A stretch of DNA of 64,000 nucleotides from an uncultured Clostridia bacterium. GTDB lineage: Bacteria > Bacillota > Clostridia > TANB77 > UBA1234. Made by a program: the position numbers and the translations under genes. Positions 52,368-61,255 of the stretch are shown in pieces. The DNA is taken from contig CAKPOE010000003.1 in NCBI GenBank assembly GCA_934169745.1, positions 1 through 64,000 of the forward strand. The letters run 5' to 3'. Within the stretch, counting starts at the first letter, position 1. Every line of letters begins with the position of its first letter. Below the pieces are notes generated by a model. That model was not told where the DNA came from and did not search any database. It saw only the letters and a program-made list of their open reading frames with translations.

Positions 52368-53574
52368 AGTTAAATTAAAGAGGTTTTTAATTAAGACAAT
52401 ATGGCTTTCGTTGTGTCTGATAGTTTTGTTCCTAGCTATCAACATATATGAGCAATACACTTACAAAAAAAATTATAACAGAAAAATCGCACAGATAATA
52501 TCACAAGTTAAAGAAGAATATCCAGATATAAACGACAATAAGCTAATGGATATAATTAATAACACTTGCACTAATGTATCATTGTTTAAGAAATATAGCA
52601 TTGATTTAGAGAAGGATTCTTTAATATTAGAAAATGATAAAGAATATAAAAAATCATTACTAGTAAATACACTTTTCCTAATTGTAGCAATAGCAATATT
52701 AGTAACAGCGTTCTTAATTTTTAATAAAAATAAAGATGATGAGATAAATGAAATAACAAAATATATTGAAGAAATAAACAAGAAAAATTATAAATTAAAC
52801 ATTGATGAAATGTCTGAGGATGAACTTTCAATATTAAAAAGCGAAATATATAAAACTACAATAACGTTAAAAGAAGCAGCAGAAAACTCAAATAAGGAGA
52901 AATTACAATTAAAAGAAGCACTATCAGATATATCACATCAATTAAAAACTCCTTTAACATCAATTTTAATAATTTTAGACAATTTAATTGATGATCCAAA
53001 TATGGAGAATGATGTTCGAGAAGATTTTATAAGAGATATAAAAATGGAAATGACTAATATTTCATTCTTTGTTCAATCAATTTTAAAGCTATCAAAGCTA
53101 GATACAAATACTGTCGATTTTATTGAGGAAAAGGTGTATATAAAAGATATTATAGATGAAGTGTCAAAAAAGCTATCTATCCTATGCGATTTAAGAAACA
53201 TAGAAATTGTAACGCTTATTAAAGAAGATGTACAAATAAATTGTGATTTTAAATGGCAAGTCGAGGCATTTTTAAATATAGTAAAGAATTGTATAGAGCA
53301 TTCAAAAAATGATAGCAATATTTTTATTGAGGTAGATGAGAATAATGCATATTCCCAGGTTACAATAGAAGATAATGGAGGAGGCATTGATGATGAGGAT
53401 CTTCCACATATCTTTGAAAAATTTTATAAGGGGAAGAACTCTGATAACGAAAGTTCTGGCATAGGTTTATCATTATCGAAATCAATAATAGAAAAAAGCC
53501 ATGGTTATATAGATGTAGAATCAAAAGTAGGAAAAGGAACCAAGTTCATAATAAAGTATTTTAAATATAATTGA
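52357..53574 (+). CDS. Sensor histidine kinase
   Basis: 405 residues. Two membrane helices (about 12-28 and 107-124) enclose about 75 extracellular residues. A linker and a HisKA domain follow with the phospho-acceptor His in SDISHQLKTPLTSIL (about 193). The ATP-binding domain has NCIEHS, VTIEDNGGGIDDEDLPHIFEKFYKG, and SSGIGLSLSKSI. The short outer domain suggests it senses via the transporter or at the membrane rather than by a large ligand pocket. It closes the operon with the response regulator. Confidence 0.94.
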   Translation: MKNKVKLKRFLIKTIWLSLCLIVLFLAINIYEQYTYKKNYNRKIAQIISQVKEEYPDINDNKLMDIINNTCTNVSLFKKYSIDLEKDSLILENDKEYKKSLLVNTLFLIVAIAILVTAFLIFNKNKDDEINEITKYIEEINKKNYKLNIDEMSEDELSILKSEIYKTTITLKEAAENSNKEKLQLKEALSDISHQLKTPLTSILIILDNLIDDPNMENDVREDFIRDIKMEMTNISFFVQSILKLSKLDTNTVDFIEEKVYIKDIIDEVSKKLSILCDLRNIEIVTLIKEDVQINCDFKWQVEAFLNIVKNCIEHSKNDSNIFIEVDENNAYSQVTIEDNGGGIDDEDLPHIFEKFYKGKNSDNESSGIGLSLSKSIIEKSHGYIDVESKVGKGTKFIIKYFKYN

Positions 53575-54542
53575 ATGGAAACTTACAATTTATATAAGAT
53601 TGGGGGTATAATATAGCCAAACAAAGGGCGGTTCACGGCTATTGTGGGCTGCCGAACGAAAACAATGAAAAATGTCAATATTAAATCTAAGTAGGGAATA
53701 GGGAAATAGGCTATTTTTAGAAAAGTGTAAAAACAAAATTTTAAATTATAAAATAAAAAATTCTTAAAAACAAGAAAGGAAATTTAAATATTTAAAAATT
53801 TTGTTTAGAGTTAAAATTTTACATACGAACATTTGTTAGAATGCTCAAAAATGATTTTATATTATAATTTAATAATTTTTTATAAATACTATATAATTTT
53901 AGATTACAAATCCATAATATAATTTTATAGTTGTGACACACTAAAATCGATTTTAAGGCATTTTTATATTCAATCAAGCAAATTATATAACTATGATTAT
54001 ATATGTTAATTTATAAATCTAGTGTTTATTATATAATTTTAGCAGAAATACTGATTCTTAATCATTTACAATAAATGCTTAATAATTGTTCAAAAAACGA
54101 CGCACGAGGATGCCCTAGAATCGATTTATAGAAATTGGGTAATGAAGTTATATTGACGAAATAAAAACTAATTGTCGTGAACCGAGGATTTTTAAAGAAA
54201 TGGAGAGATATTTAAATAAAACTTCTAAATATGATTAAAATTAATTAAATATTACTAAATATAATAAAATTAGTGTAAATGAATTTCTAATATAGAGAAA
54301 TATTAAAATTATATGTAACGTGTGACAAAAAAATAATAACAATAATTTAAAAATTGATAAAAAAAGAAAAGAAATAGCAACACTTTAAGGTCAATAATGC
54401 AAAATCTTGCAAATGTACCATTTTACGCGTTTTATTGCATACATTATTGTACAAAACTATTATTTTGTGCAATAAATATTTGCCTAATATTTTGAAAAAT
54501 GTTACGTTATTTATAATATTCTCCTCTATAATGATATATAAA
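53575..54542. other. About 970-base AT-rich non-coding block with an inverted-repeat pair
   Basis: No coding frame with a ribosome binding site exists on either strand. It begins with a weak promoter (TTACAA 53583-53588, 18-base spacer, TATAAT 53607-53612) and a compact GC-rich fold (GTTC/GGC 53631-53639 with GCC/GAAC 53651-53657). CGGTTCACG (53629-53637) recurs inverted as CGTGAACCG (54176-54184), and each copy has GTCAATAT on the inner side (53674-53681 and, inverted, 54150-54157). A single LexA-like half-matching site lies at 53827-53838. Confidence 0.55.
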
Positions 54543-54579
54543 AAAATCTATTGTATATTTATTTTTTACAATAGATTTT
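54543..54579. terminator. Bidirectional terminator
   Basis: A perfect 13-bp stem AAAATCTATTGTA / TACAATAGATTTT, 11-base loop. It ends the minus-strand gene at 54591. Confidence 0.8.
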
Positions 54580-54590
54580 CTATAGAATCT

Positions 54591-54950
54591 TTATTTCTTT
54601 TTATCCGACTTTCCTGAACCGCCTTGCATTATTAAGTCTAAAACTAATAATGCAATAAATGCCACAACAATTGCGACAACCCATTTCGTCACTGGCGAAC
54701 CAGCTTCTTTGATTTCCACTCCAGTGTTATTTTCTTGGTTATTTGCTACGTCTTCAAATTTTCCTGTAACATTTTCTGTAGTTCCTTTTATTCCATCAAT
54801 TACATCTGATTTTATATTTATATCACTTTCTATGTAACTATTAACTATATTAGGTTGCCAGCTTATTTTGTTATATAGAACTAAAGCGATAATCGCAACA
54901 CCAATCGCAATAAATATATTTTTCCATTTTTTCACAAGTAAATTTTTCAT
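54591..54950 (-). CDS. Small two-helix membrane protein next to the Tad-like locus
   Basis: 119 residues from the ATG at 54948-54950 (GGAGG upstream; an in-frame GTG at 54962 overlaps that site). Helices at about 10-27 and 86-108, with a Gly/Ser/Lys end (GGSGKSDKKK). The middle is a repeat-rich polar part (DINIKSDVIDGIKGTTENVT). Not a recognised family. A VanW gene stands between it and the Tad-like genes on the other strand, so linkage is uncertain. Confidence 0.65.
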   Translation of the reverse strand: MKNLLVKKWKNIFIAIGVAIIALVLYNKISWQPNIVNSYIESDINIKSDVIDGIKGTTENVTGKFEDVANNQENNTGVEIKEAGSPVTKWVVAIVVAFIALLVLDLIMQGGSGKSDKKK

Positions 54951-55092
54951 GTTATCCTCCACTCTCTTGTTTTCACATAATATATTATAATTCAGATTAC
55001 ATAATTTAACAAGTCTTTTTTTTATTTTTTTGATAATAATAATTATAGAACTTTATTATTTTTAAGAATTTTTATGTATTGGAGTGATACGC

Positions 55093-55845
55093 ATGAAATT
55101 TAAACATTTAGCTATGCTCTTTGCCACATTATTTTTACCAGCATGTTCTAATAATACACCTAATAATAATGATGCTGAACGTTTACAATCTCAAACTATA
55201 GATGATTCTATAGTAACAGAAGAACAAATACAGCCACCTATTGATAATGGGTCTGTTCATTATGGTGTTGATGTTATTGACAATAAAAATGAAATTAAAG
55301 AAGAAACTTTGCCAAATCAAGAGGAAACAGCATTACCTGATACCCCTATTGTTCCTGAAGAAAAAGCAAAGAAAGTAGAAAATGATACAAGCTCCTCTTC
55401 TCTATTAGCTTCATATAGCACAAAGGTTTATACAAAAACGAAAGCCAGAATGAATAACTTAAATATTGTATGCAAAAAGATAAGTGGTGTTGTGGTTAAC
55501 CCTGGAGAAGAATTTTCATACAATAATGTTGCTGGTCCTTACGATAAAGCTCATGGTTTTGGAAAGGCAACTATTTTATTAGGAAATGGAAAAGAAGTTC
55601 AAGGTTATGGTGGTGGTGTCTGTCAAGTTAGTAGTACATTATATAATGCTGTGAAAGATTGTAATGTTGAAATAACAGAAAGACATAACCATAGTAAAGA
55701 TATTCACTATGTTCCAAGAAATCAAGACGCAACAGTAAGCTATGGAAATCTAGATTTTAAGTTTAAAAACAATAATGATTATCCTATTAAAATTGAAGCA
55801 AGTGCAAATAAACAAAAAGTAACCGTAGAAATTTACAAAGCATAA
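55093..55845 (+). CDS. VanW-domain lipoprotein
   Basis: 250 residues from the ATG at 55093 (GGAGTG upstream). A type II signal peptide ends in the lipobox LPAC (Cys at residue 18). An acidic/Pro/Asn linker (20-100) leads to the VanW domain: VVNPGEEFSYNNVAGP, GYGGGVCQVSSTLYNA and ITERHNHSKDIHYVP. VanW occurs beside some vancomycin-resistance genes but does not itself define resistance; its fold is related to peptidoglycan-binding/transpeptidase-like modules and its function is unsettled. No van genes are nearby. It converges on the Tad-like locus. Confidence 0.9.
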   Translation: MKFKHLAMLFATLFLPACSNNTPNNNDAERLQSQTIDDSIVTEEQIQPPIDNGSVHYGVDVIDNKNEIKEETLPNQEETALPDTPIVPEEKAKKVENDTSSSSLLASYSTKVYTKTKARMNNLNIVCKKISGVVVNPGEEFSYNNVAGPYDKAHGFGKATILLGNGKEVQGYGGGVCQVSSTLYNAVKDCNVEITERHNHSKDIHYVPRNQDATVSYGNLDFKFKNNNDYPIKIEASANKQKVTVEIYKA

Positions 55846-55850
55846 ATTTT

Positions 55851-57026
55851 CTACGGTTCACATATAGTACACCAGTTATAAACGCCTGAAAAGGCTGCTT
55901 CTTTTTTGTTAAAATAAATATCTTTTATTTTATTATAATCTAGCTCTTTACCATCATCAGTTCTAACCTTAGCACAGCTCTCTTTATGATAACAATTATC
56001 TGTGCCACCATAAATATAACTGCCCCTTGTTATTCTAGAACCTCCCAATGCATAATTGTTATAATATTGATTAACTCCTACTGGTATTCCTTGAATAAAT
56101 GAAAGAACAGATATGTCATCAATTGCACTTACCCATTCCGCTTTGCTTATATCTGGAACAGTAAAGTTGTAAGTAACTCCCATTAGCTCTGCATATGAGT
56201 TATGTTCCATAACTTCTTCTTTAAGAGCGGATGTTATAAGATCTGTAATGACTTCTCTGCGCTTTTGATGAAACTCGCCAGCTTCAGATTTTAGTGCTCC
56301 ATTTAAATCATATTCATAATCTTTAGTAGGATCACCTTTTGTTAAAAAAGTATCAAAATTATCTCTTATGCCAGCTGTGTTAGTTTCTGTTTTATATAAT
56401 ATGTATGATAAATCATTTGTCACGTATGCTAAATCTTCAACCTTCATGTCACCATACAAATTTCTTGCTTCTTTTATTTTATCAGAAACACCATCATCAT
56501 TATTATATACATTATAGCCTAACACTCCAGAATAAGTTTTTCCTGTCGCATTACAAAACACTTTTACTTCATTTGTTAAAGTAAAGTTTATCACATTACC
56601 GTTACTATCTTTATAAGCGTAAGGTATTTTTGGTTTCAATATATGTTCCACGCCATTTGCGGTTCTTTCAGCTGAATATACGTAAAATCCATCATATCCA
56701 ACAATGATAATTGCAGGAATGTATGCCTGCAAATAAGCATTAGACTCATCGTTAAATGGCAAGTTATAATTAACACACATCGTTCTAAAAAATTGATTTA
56801 TTGTTTCTTCACAAAGTGTTGGATTTAATTCTATTTTTTTATCTCCACTTACCTCTGCAACTTCAATAAGCAAATCAACTGCATCATAAGTTGCTGTATC
56901 AATAGCGTTGTTTATTCTAACTTCATCTTTTAGAGCAACAAATCTAGTGTTAATAATATTTCTGCAAACTAACGAAAATGGAACAATGATTAAAACAAAT
57001 ATAATTGTCCAATGTATAATTTTCAT
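55851..57026 (-). CDS. Single-pass membrane protein of the Tad-like locus, large minor-pilin-like
   Basis: 391 residues. An N-terminal hydrophobic helix (about 5-25) is followed by a large outer domain with four or more cysteines near the C-terminus (NCYHKESCAK, NWCTICEP), which could form disulfides. Low-level resemblance to TadE/TadG-type proteins in having one N-terminal helix and a large external part; I can name no conserved domain. GGAGG before the ATG and 9 bases from the preceding gene show operon membership. It is the last gene of the run. Confidence 0.6.
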   Translation of the reverse strand: MKIIHWTIIFVLIIVPFSLVCRNIINTRFVALKDEVRINNAIDTATYDAVDLLIEVAEVSGDKKIELNPTLCEETINQFFRTMCVNYNLPFNDESNAYLQAYIPAIIIVGYDGFYVYSAERTANGVEHILKPKIPYAYKDSNGNVINFTLTNEVKVFCNATGKTYSGVLGYNVYNNDDGVSDKIKEARNLYGDMKVEDLAYVTNDLSYILYKTETNTAGIRDNFDTFLTKGDPTKDYEYDLNGALKSEAGEFHQKRREVITDLITSALKEEVMEHNSYAELMGVTYNFTVPDISKAEWVSAIDDISVLSFIQGIPVGVNQYYNNYALGGSRITRGSYIYGGTDNCYHKESCAKVRTDDGKELDYNKIKDIYFNKKEAAFSGVYNWCTICEP

Positions 57027-57035
57027 TAGCGCCTC

Positions 57036-57530
57036 CTATAAAGTAACTGAATTTCTAATCATTCCGCCATAAGGCACACCTACCTTAAATGAACTTAAAC
57101 TAGAAGAATACATAAATTCTTTTACCAAAGTAGATTGTGTTTTATTCGTATTCTTTACAGAAACATAGAAGTAATCGCCTTTGTCAAACACAAATCTATG
57201 ATCAGAACTTTCTGATAGCTCTTTCTCTATCTGTTCATTAAATGAATATAAGTATCCTATTTGTCCACCTTTTCCATATATCAATCTTCTACATTCTAAC
57301 TGAATCTCAAATATATTTCCTGTTGCCGTCAAATCATTTTCTAATTGGTCAAGCATATTTTGCGTAAAATAGCCTGTGTTTCTTGCACTGTCAACAAAAT
57401 CAACCACTTTTGAATATGCAAGCATGTAGGACATATCATCTTGACGTTCCCAAGTGTCCATTAAAGGAAATATGAACATCAATAGTACAGCTATAATAAA
57501 TGTAAATATAATTGTTAATGAATCTTCCAA
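57036..57530 (-). CDS. Pseudopilin-like protein of the Tad-like locus
   Basis: 164 residues. Begins MEDSLTIIFTFIIAVLLMFI, a single N-terminal helix directly at the start like a pilin, then a polar external domain. TadE-like feature: the helix is followed by a segment with Asp/Tyr-rich residues (DMSYMLAYSKVVDFVDSARNTG). No Gly at the typical prepilin cleavage position is visible. It lies 12 bases after the next gene in the operon. Function inferred from context: surface filament subunit or assembly factor. Confidence 0.55.
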   Translation of the reverse strand: MEDSLTIIFTFIIAVLLMFIFPLMDTWERQDDMSYMLAYSKVVDFVDSARNTGYFTQNMLDQLENDLTATGNIFEIQLECRRLIYGKGGQIGYLYSFNEQIEKELSESSDHRFVFDKGDYFYVSVKNTNKTQSTLVKEFMYSSSLSSFKVGVPYGGMIRNSVTL

Positions 57531-57542
57531 GACTTATTCCTC

Positions 57543-57980
57543 CTATCCTTGCAATCTGTAACTTATTGTATTGCTACTACTGTCATACGAATATGCATAT
57601 TCGCCTGATAATACTCTCACAGAAAAGTCATACTTATTGATACTTTTTTGTACACCATCAACATATATCTCTTCTTCATTATTAGCATTTGGTTTAAAAC
57701 TAACTGCTTGTATTCCATCTTTATCAAATACTTTTATTTCTTTTATATATAAAGAATTTATATTTATCGCTGATGCAATAACCTCTGCTTCTGTTATATT
57801 ACGAGTAGAATATGTATCCGAACCAAATGCAGACTCTGCTCTTGTTCCCATGTCACTTATTACAAGAGATGTATTGGCTGATTCAATAATTCTATTATAT
57901 AAAATCACAGAGGAGGTCATCGCCATAATAAATAGAAGTACTCCAGTCGCCATATACAGCGCCTTTCCCATATTTTCCAT
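57543..57980 (-). CDS. Pilin-like protein 3 of the Tad-like locus
   Basis: 145 residues; AGAGG-type site. N-terminus MENMGKALYMATGVLLFIMA: a short charged head, KAL, then a hydrophobic helix, matching the pilin-like proteins at 58002 and 58425. The rest is polar and beta-rich with a helix EAEVIASAININSLY that aligns with corresponding helices in the two paralogues. Likely a minor subunit of the extracellular filament, processed or not at the N-terminus. Confidence 0.65.
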   Translation of the reverse strand: MENMGKALYMATGVLLFIMAMTSSVILYNRIIESANTSLVISDMGTRAESAFGSDTYSTRNITEAEVIASAININSLYIKEIKVFDKDGIQAVSFKPNANNEEEIYVDGVQKSINKYDFSVRVLSGEYAYSYDSSSNTISYRLQG

Positions 57981-58001
57981 AGCTCTTCCCTCCTCTAAAT
58001 T

Positions 58002-58403
58002 TTATTTAAATATTCTTATTTCATCAACTGCCGTATCACCATTGTTGTCTCTAACCATTATCTTGTAGTCGTTTTTAAAGTAATTTGCTGAGTCTTTGAC
58101 TTCATCTGCTAAAACCGTGCTTATTGTTATTTCTGAAAAAGCAGTTTCTGAATTGTTGTCGTTTTGAGCTTTTCTGATAACGTTATACGCATCTAGTCCC
58201 GATAAACTGTACGATGAATTAAAAGATGGTGCATAACTGAAGTAAAATCTATTAAAGCTCTCAATTTGAGATTTTTCTAATGCAGTGTTTGAAATATCAA
58301 CTAAGCCTCTAGCATTCGCAAATAGATATAGTGCTAAGCTTATTAGTGCAATTGCTATTAATATTCCACCTGCAATTATAAGTGCCTTTGAGGCGTTCTC
58401 CAT
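58002..58403 (-). CDS. Pilin-like protein 2 of the Tad-like locus
   Basis: 133 residues, GGAAG-type site. N-terminus MENASKALIIAGGILIAIAL, almost the same as in pilin-like protein 1, followed by a second polar domain with SSYSLSGLDAYNVIRKAQND (aligned helix). It has no Glu at position 5 after a Gly cleavage site, the classical Flp/type IV signature. The likely role is filament subunit. Confidence 0.7.
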   Translation of the reverse strand: MENASKALIIAGGILIAIALISLALYLFANARGLVDISNTALEKSQIESFNRFYFSYAPSFNSSYSLSGLDAYNVIRKAQNDNNSETAFSEITISTVLADEVKDSANYFKNDYKIMVRDNNGDTAVDEIRIFK

Positions 58404-58424
58404 AGAAAATCACTTCCTCTTATC

Positions 58425-58799
58425 CTATTTATGTAAGTTTATTGTAACTGTCTTAACATATCCAGAAGTTGAATCTGTTGTTACAGATACATCATATAAT
58501 TTACCAGATTTAACACCTGCAGTTGTTGTTGTATCACCTTTTAATTCCAAATCTTCTGGCCAATCTGTTTTCAAATAATTTACGCTATTAATTAATTGTC
58601 TTATTTCTGAACCTCTTCTTTGACCTTCATATTTTACTAATTCATTGTTTTGTAATGTAACTGACAATCCACTAAGTGAGCTTTCTGCTGTGTCAATTAA
58701 TCCTTGTGATAGTGAGAATAGATAAACTCCCAAACCTACGATTGCTACTGCTAAAAGTATGGCACCTGCCATGATTAATGCTTTTGATGCATTGTCCAT
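58425..58799 (-). CDS. Pilin-like protein 1 (probable major subunit) of the Tad-like locus
   Basis: 124 residues, AGGAGG 8 bases before the ATG. N-terminus MDNASKALIMAGAILLAVAI, then a helix that continues to about residue 33. The external domain includes the helix GSEIRQLINSVNYL and beta strands. It is the first and most conserved-looking of three similar genes following the membrane platform gene, as expected for a major subunit. A 60-base gap with an AT-rich run separates it from the platform gene. Confidence 0.7.
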   Translation of the reverse strand: MDNASKALIMAGAILLAVAIVGLGVYLFSLSQGLIDTAESSLSGLSVTLQNNELVKYEGQRRGSEIRQLINSVNYLKTDWPEDLELKGDTTTTAGVKSGKLYDVSVTTDSTSGYVKTVTINLHK

Positions 58800-58859
58800 A
58801 ATAAAATCCTCCTTTTGATTTTAATAAAAATTTATATAATATTAAATTATTATATACTA

Positions 58860-61214
58860 CTACAACATTCCACCCATTTGGCTAAAGTACGAGCCCATGT
58901 CTACAACACTTACCCAAATTAACGGTAAAATTAAATATCCAACAAACAATGTAACCATTGGAGCGAATCCAAGAAATTTACCAATTCTTGATTTTCTACT
59001 TATAAGTCTTTCGTTGGCCTCTTTCCTCTTTTCTTGGAAGAAAGCTCTTTCTGTTTCTAGTTCATCAAATGCGTCTGTTATTTTTACATTTTCAACGGCT
59101 GATTCAAGACTTTCAACAATTCTCACGAAAGGTTTATATGGAACATCTTCTTTTAATTGTTCCAACGCAGCTAATGCTCCGCTTTCATAATTGTTTAAGC
59201 ATGTTGATAATGGTTCTTTGAAGATATTCGAAAATCTTTCAAGCCATTCAAGTATGTATTCAACAGAAATTCTTTCAATATGCATAAGCATAAGTATTAT
59301 TGTTTGATATTGCATTACTTCGTCTTCCATTTCCATAGCACGCATTCTCTTTTGGAAGTATAAAACAAATACAGGCATATAATACATAAACCAAGCAACA
59401 AGCATAGCCAAAAGTACTTCTGTCCATTTCATATATTGACTAGAAAGAATTACAAGTTTTCCATAAATTCTTTCTGAATTTGATTTGATTTGTTCTTCTG
59501 ACATCGGTATCTTACTTACATCTAAGATTGCTTCATCTAATATTTCAAGAGTAACTTCTCTTGTTTTTCCAGCCCTAACTAATTCATACACTTTTGCAGT
59601 TAATTCTTGAACAAACTCGTTTCTCGGTAACTCTATTCTCGAATCTAGTATTGCTCTTTGAAGCTCTGCCTTAGATGGGTTGTTTATTTTTCTCTTATCC
59701 TTTAATTCTTTGTATACTCTTTCAGATTTTACCCTTGCTTCTTTTTCTGAAAGAGGCTCTTCATTTATTTCTCTCATTTCTGTTGCAATCATATTGACAG
59801 CAGCGTTTTTATTACCACTTCTGACTGTTCGTATAAGTTCACTATCTTCAACCATATCATTGATGAAAAATCTATCGAATGCAGATAACGCATTTGCAGC
59901 GTTCTCATCTGATTCGCTCATTTGTCCAAATACAGCCTTCTCAGTGGTTGCGTTGTACAATACTGATTTAATAGTCATGTTTTGTAACTGCTTCAATAAT
60001 ACAAGCATAACTATAAAAGAAACTACACAATATACAACTCTATTTACATAGAACCATTCGATTTTTAACGGTGAAGCCGTTTCTCTAAGCAAGTTTCTTA
60101 TCTTAACGTATTCCTTTTTGGTTGTACTTGGAGTTAATGCATCTATAAGTTTTTCAAACACAGGAATTTTGTATAATCTTTCCTGCCATACAACATCTTT
60201 TTGTCTTCTTTCCTTTGCATGATCACCAGAATCCTTAACTCTCTTAAGCATTGCATAACATAAGAAAATTATTATTAGTAATGCTATTTCTGAAAGAAAT
60301 CCCCACTTACCTTCATAAAAGTCTCTTGTTGCTGCAAATGAACTAGTAGCCCAATTCTTTAGTGGAATTATGAATATAATCGGTGCCAATGCTATCAAAC
60401 TCAAACTTCTAAATAAATAATCGATTTTGTCTCTCTTTAGTATCTCTAATTGCAACTCTTGAGTAATATTATTCATATTCTTCAAGTACAATGAAATATC
60501 ATTTACTTTTCTATCTCCAAATTCCTTTGTTAGGTACGAAACCCCTGCAAAAGCTTTCAAAAATCTATTTGGAGCAACATCATAATATTTTTCTAGTTCT
60601 ATTTCTGGTTCTGCAGAAATCATAATTTCATATATTCTATCTGCTTGTAATGTTACTTCATAATTTTCCATAAGTGAAGCTTCATAAATTGCTTCTTCAA
60701 CCATATTTGATTCATGGAAGGCATGTCTAACTTCTGAGAATAATTCCAATTGTTGTTTTAATAGTTTATCTTCTATTTTGGTTACCATTCTTTCTGTTAT
60801 ATTTTCAGCAACAACTAAAACACCAATAAATGAAACAAGCATTAAGAATAAGTCATCTCTATTTATGATTGCAAGCACAATGGCTGCAACCAATGTAATA
60901 ACGATAGCTTTTAAGGATATCTTTGCTGTCTCTTTTCTTGTCAAGTATTCATCGTCATTGTTAAACATTTCAACTCTTCGCCTTATTTTATATACATAGT
61001 TTTTTACCACAGGTATACCTGTAACAGCTAAGTACACTCTTTGATAAAACACATCCATAGAAAACTTAGATGAAGAGCCTTTCATCATTTGTTGTAATAC
61101 AACACTTTGGTTAGATTGATTTTTCTTCTGTCTTGCTAATACAATGACAACAAGCAATGCAAAAAGAGCAAATGCACTAAGCGTCACATAAAGAGCTATT
61201 TGGGTTACATTCAT
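58860..61214 (-). CDS. Tad/T2SS-F-type membrane platform protein, TadB-TadC-like fusion
   Basis: 784 residues. Eight hydrophobic segments: about 5-27, 100-117, 125-140, 270-290, 308-330, 398-418, 628-648 and 755-775. T2SSF-like loops are in two places: helix-rich cytoplasmic parts before residue 270 (LFSEVRHAFHESNMVEEAIYEASL) and near 690-745 (LMLMHIERISVEYILEWLERF...FDELETERAFFQEKRKEANERL). The pattern equals two TadB/TadC-type proteins joined by about 250 extra residues. The protein would be the rotor/platform for the TadA-like ATPase. Confidence 0.8.
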   Translation of the reverse strand: MNVTQIALYVTLSAFALFALLVVIVLARQKKNQSNQSVVLQQMMKGSSSKFSMDVFYQRVYLAVTGIPVVKNYVYKIRRRVEMFNNDDEYLTRKETAKISLKAIVITLVAAIVLAIINRDDLFLMLVSFIGVLVVAENITERMVTKIEDKLLKQQLELFSEVRHAFHESNMVEEAIYEASLMENYEVTLQADRIYEIMISAEPEIELEKYYDVAPNRFLKAFAGVSYLTKEFGDRKVNDISLYLKNMNNITQELQLEILKRDKIDYLFRSLSLIALAPIIFIIPLKNWATSSFAATRDFYEGKWGFLSEIALLIIIFLCYAMLKRVKDSGDHAKERRQKDVVWQERLYKIPVFEKLIDALTPSTTKKEYVKIRNLLRETASPLKIEWFYVNRVVYCVVSFIVMLVLLKQLQNMTIKSVLYNATTEKAVFGQMSESDENAANALSAFDRFFINDMVEDSELIRTVRSGNKNAAVNMIATEMREINEEPLSEKEARVKSERVYKELKDKRKINNPSKAELQRAILDSRIELPRNEFVQELTAKVYELVRAGKTREVTLEILDEAILDVSKIPMSEEQIKSNSERIYGKLVILSSQYMKWTEVLLAMLVAWFMYYMPVFVLYFQKRMRAMEMEDEVMQYQTIILMLMHIERISVEYILEWLERFSNIFKEPLSTCLNNYESGALAALEQLKEDVPYKPFVRIVESLESAVENVKITDAFDELETERAFFQEKRKEANERLISRKSRIGKFLGFAPMVTLFVGYLILPLIWVSVVDMGSYFSQMGGML

Positions 61215-61255
61215 TTATCAATCCTTCCTTTCTTTTGTTATAGATTTAGTCGACA

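Noticed and set aside
53575..54542. Known riboswitch or structured RNA in the AT-rich block
   Set aside because: The GC-rich fold at 53629-53657 matches no motif I know and is not followed by a gene; left only as a finding.
55093..55845. Vancomycin resistance locus
   Set aside because: Only a VanW domain is present; no vanHAX, vanS or vanR genes accompany it. VanW alone does not indicate resistance.
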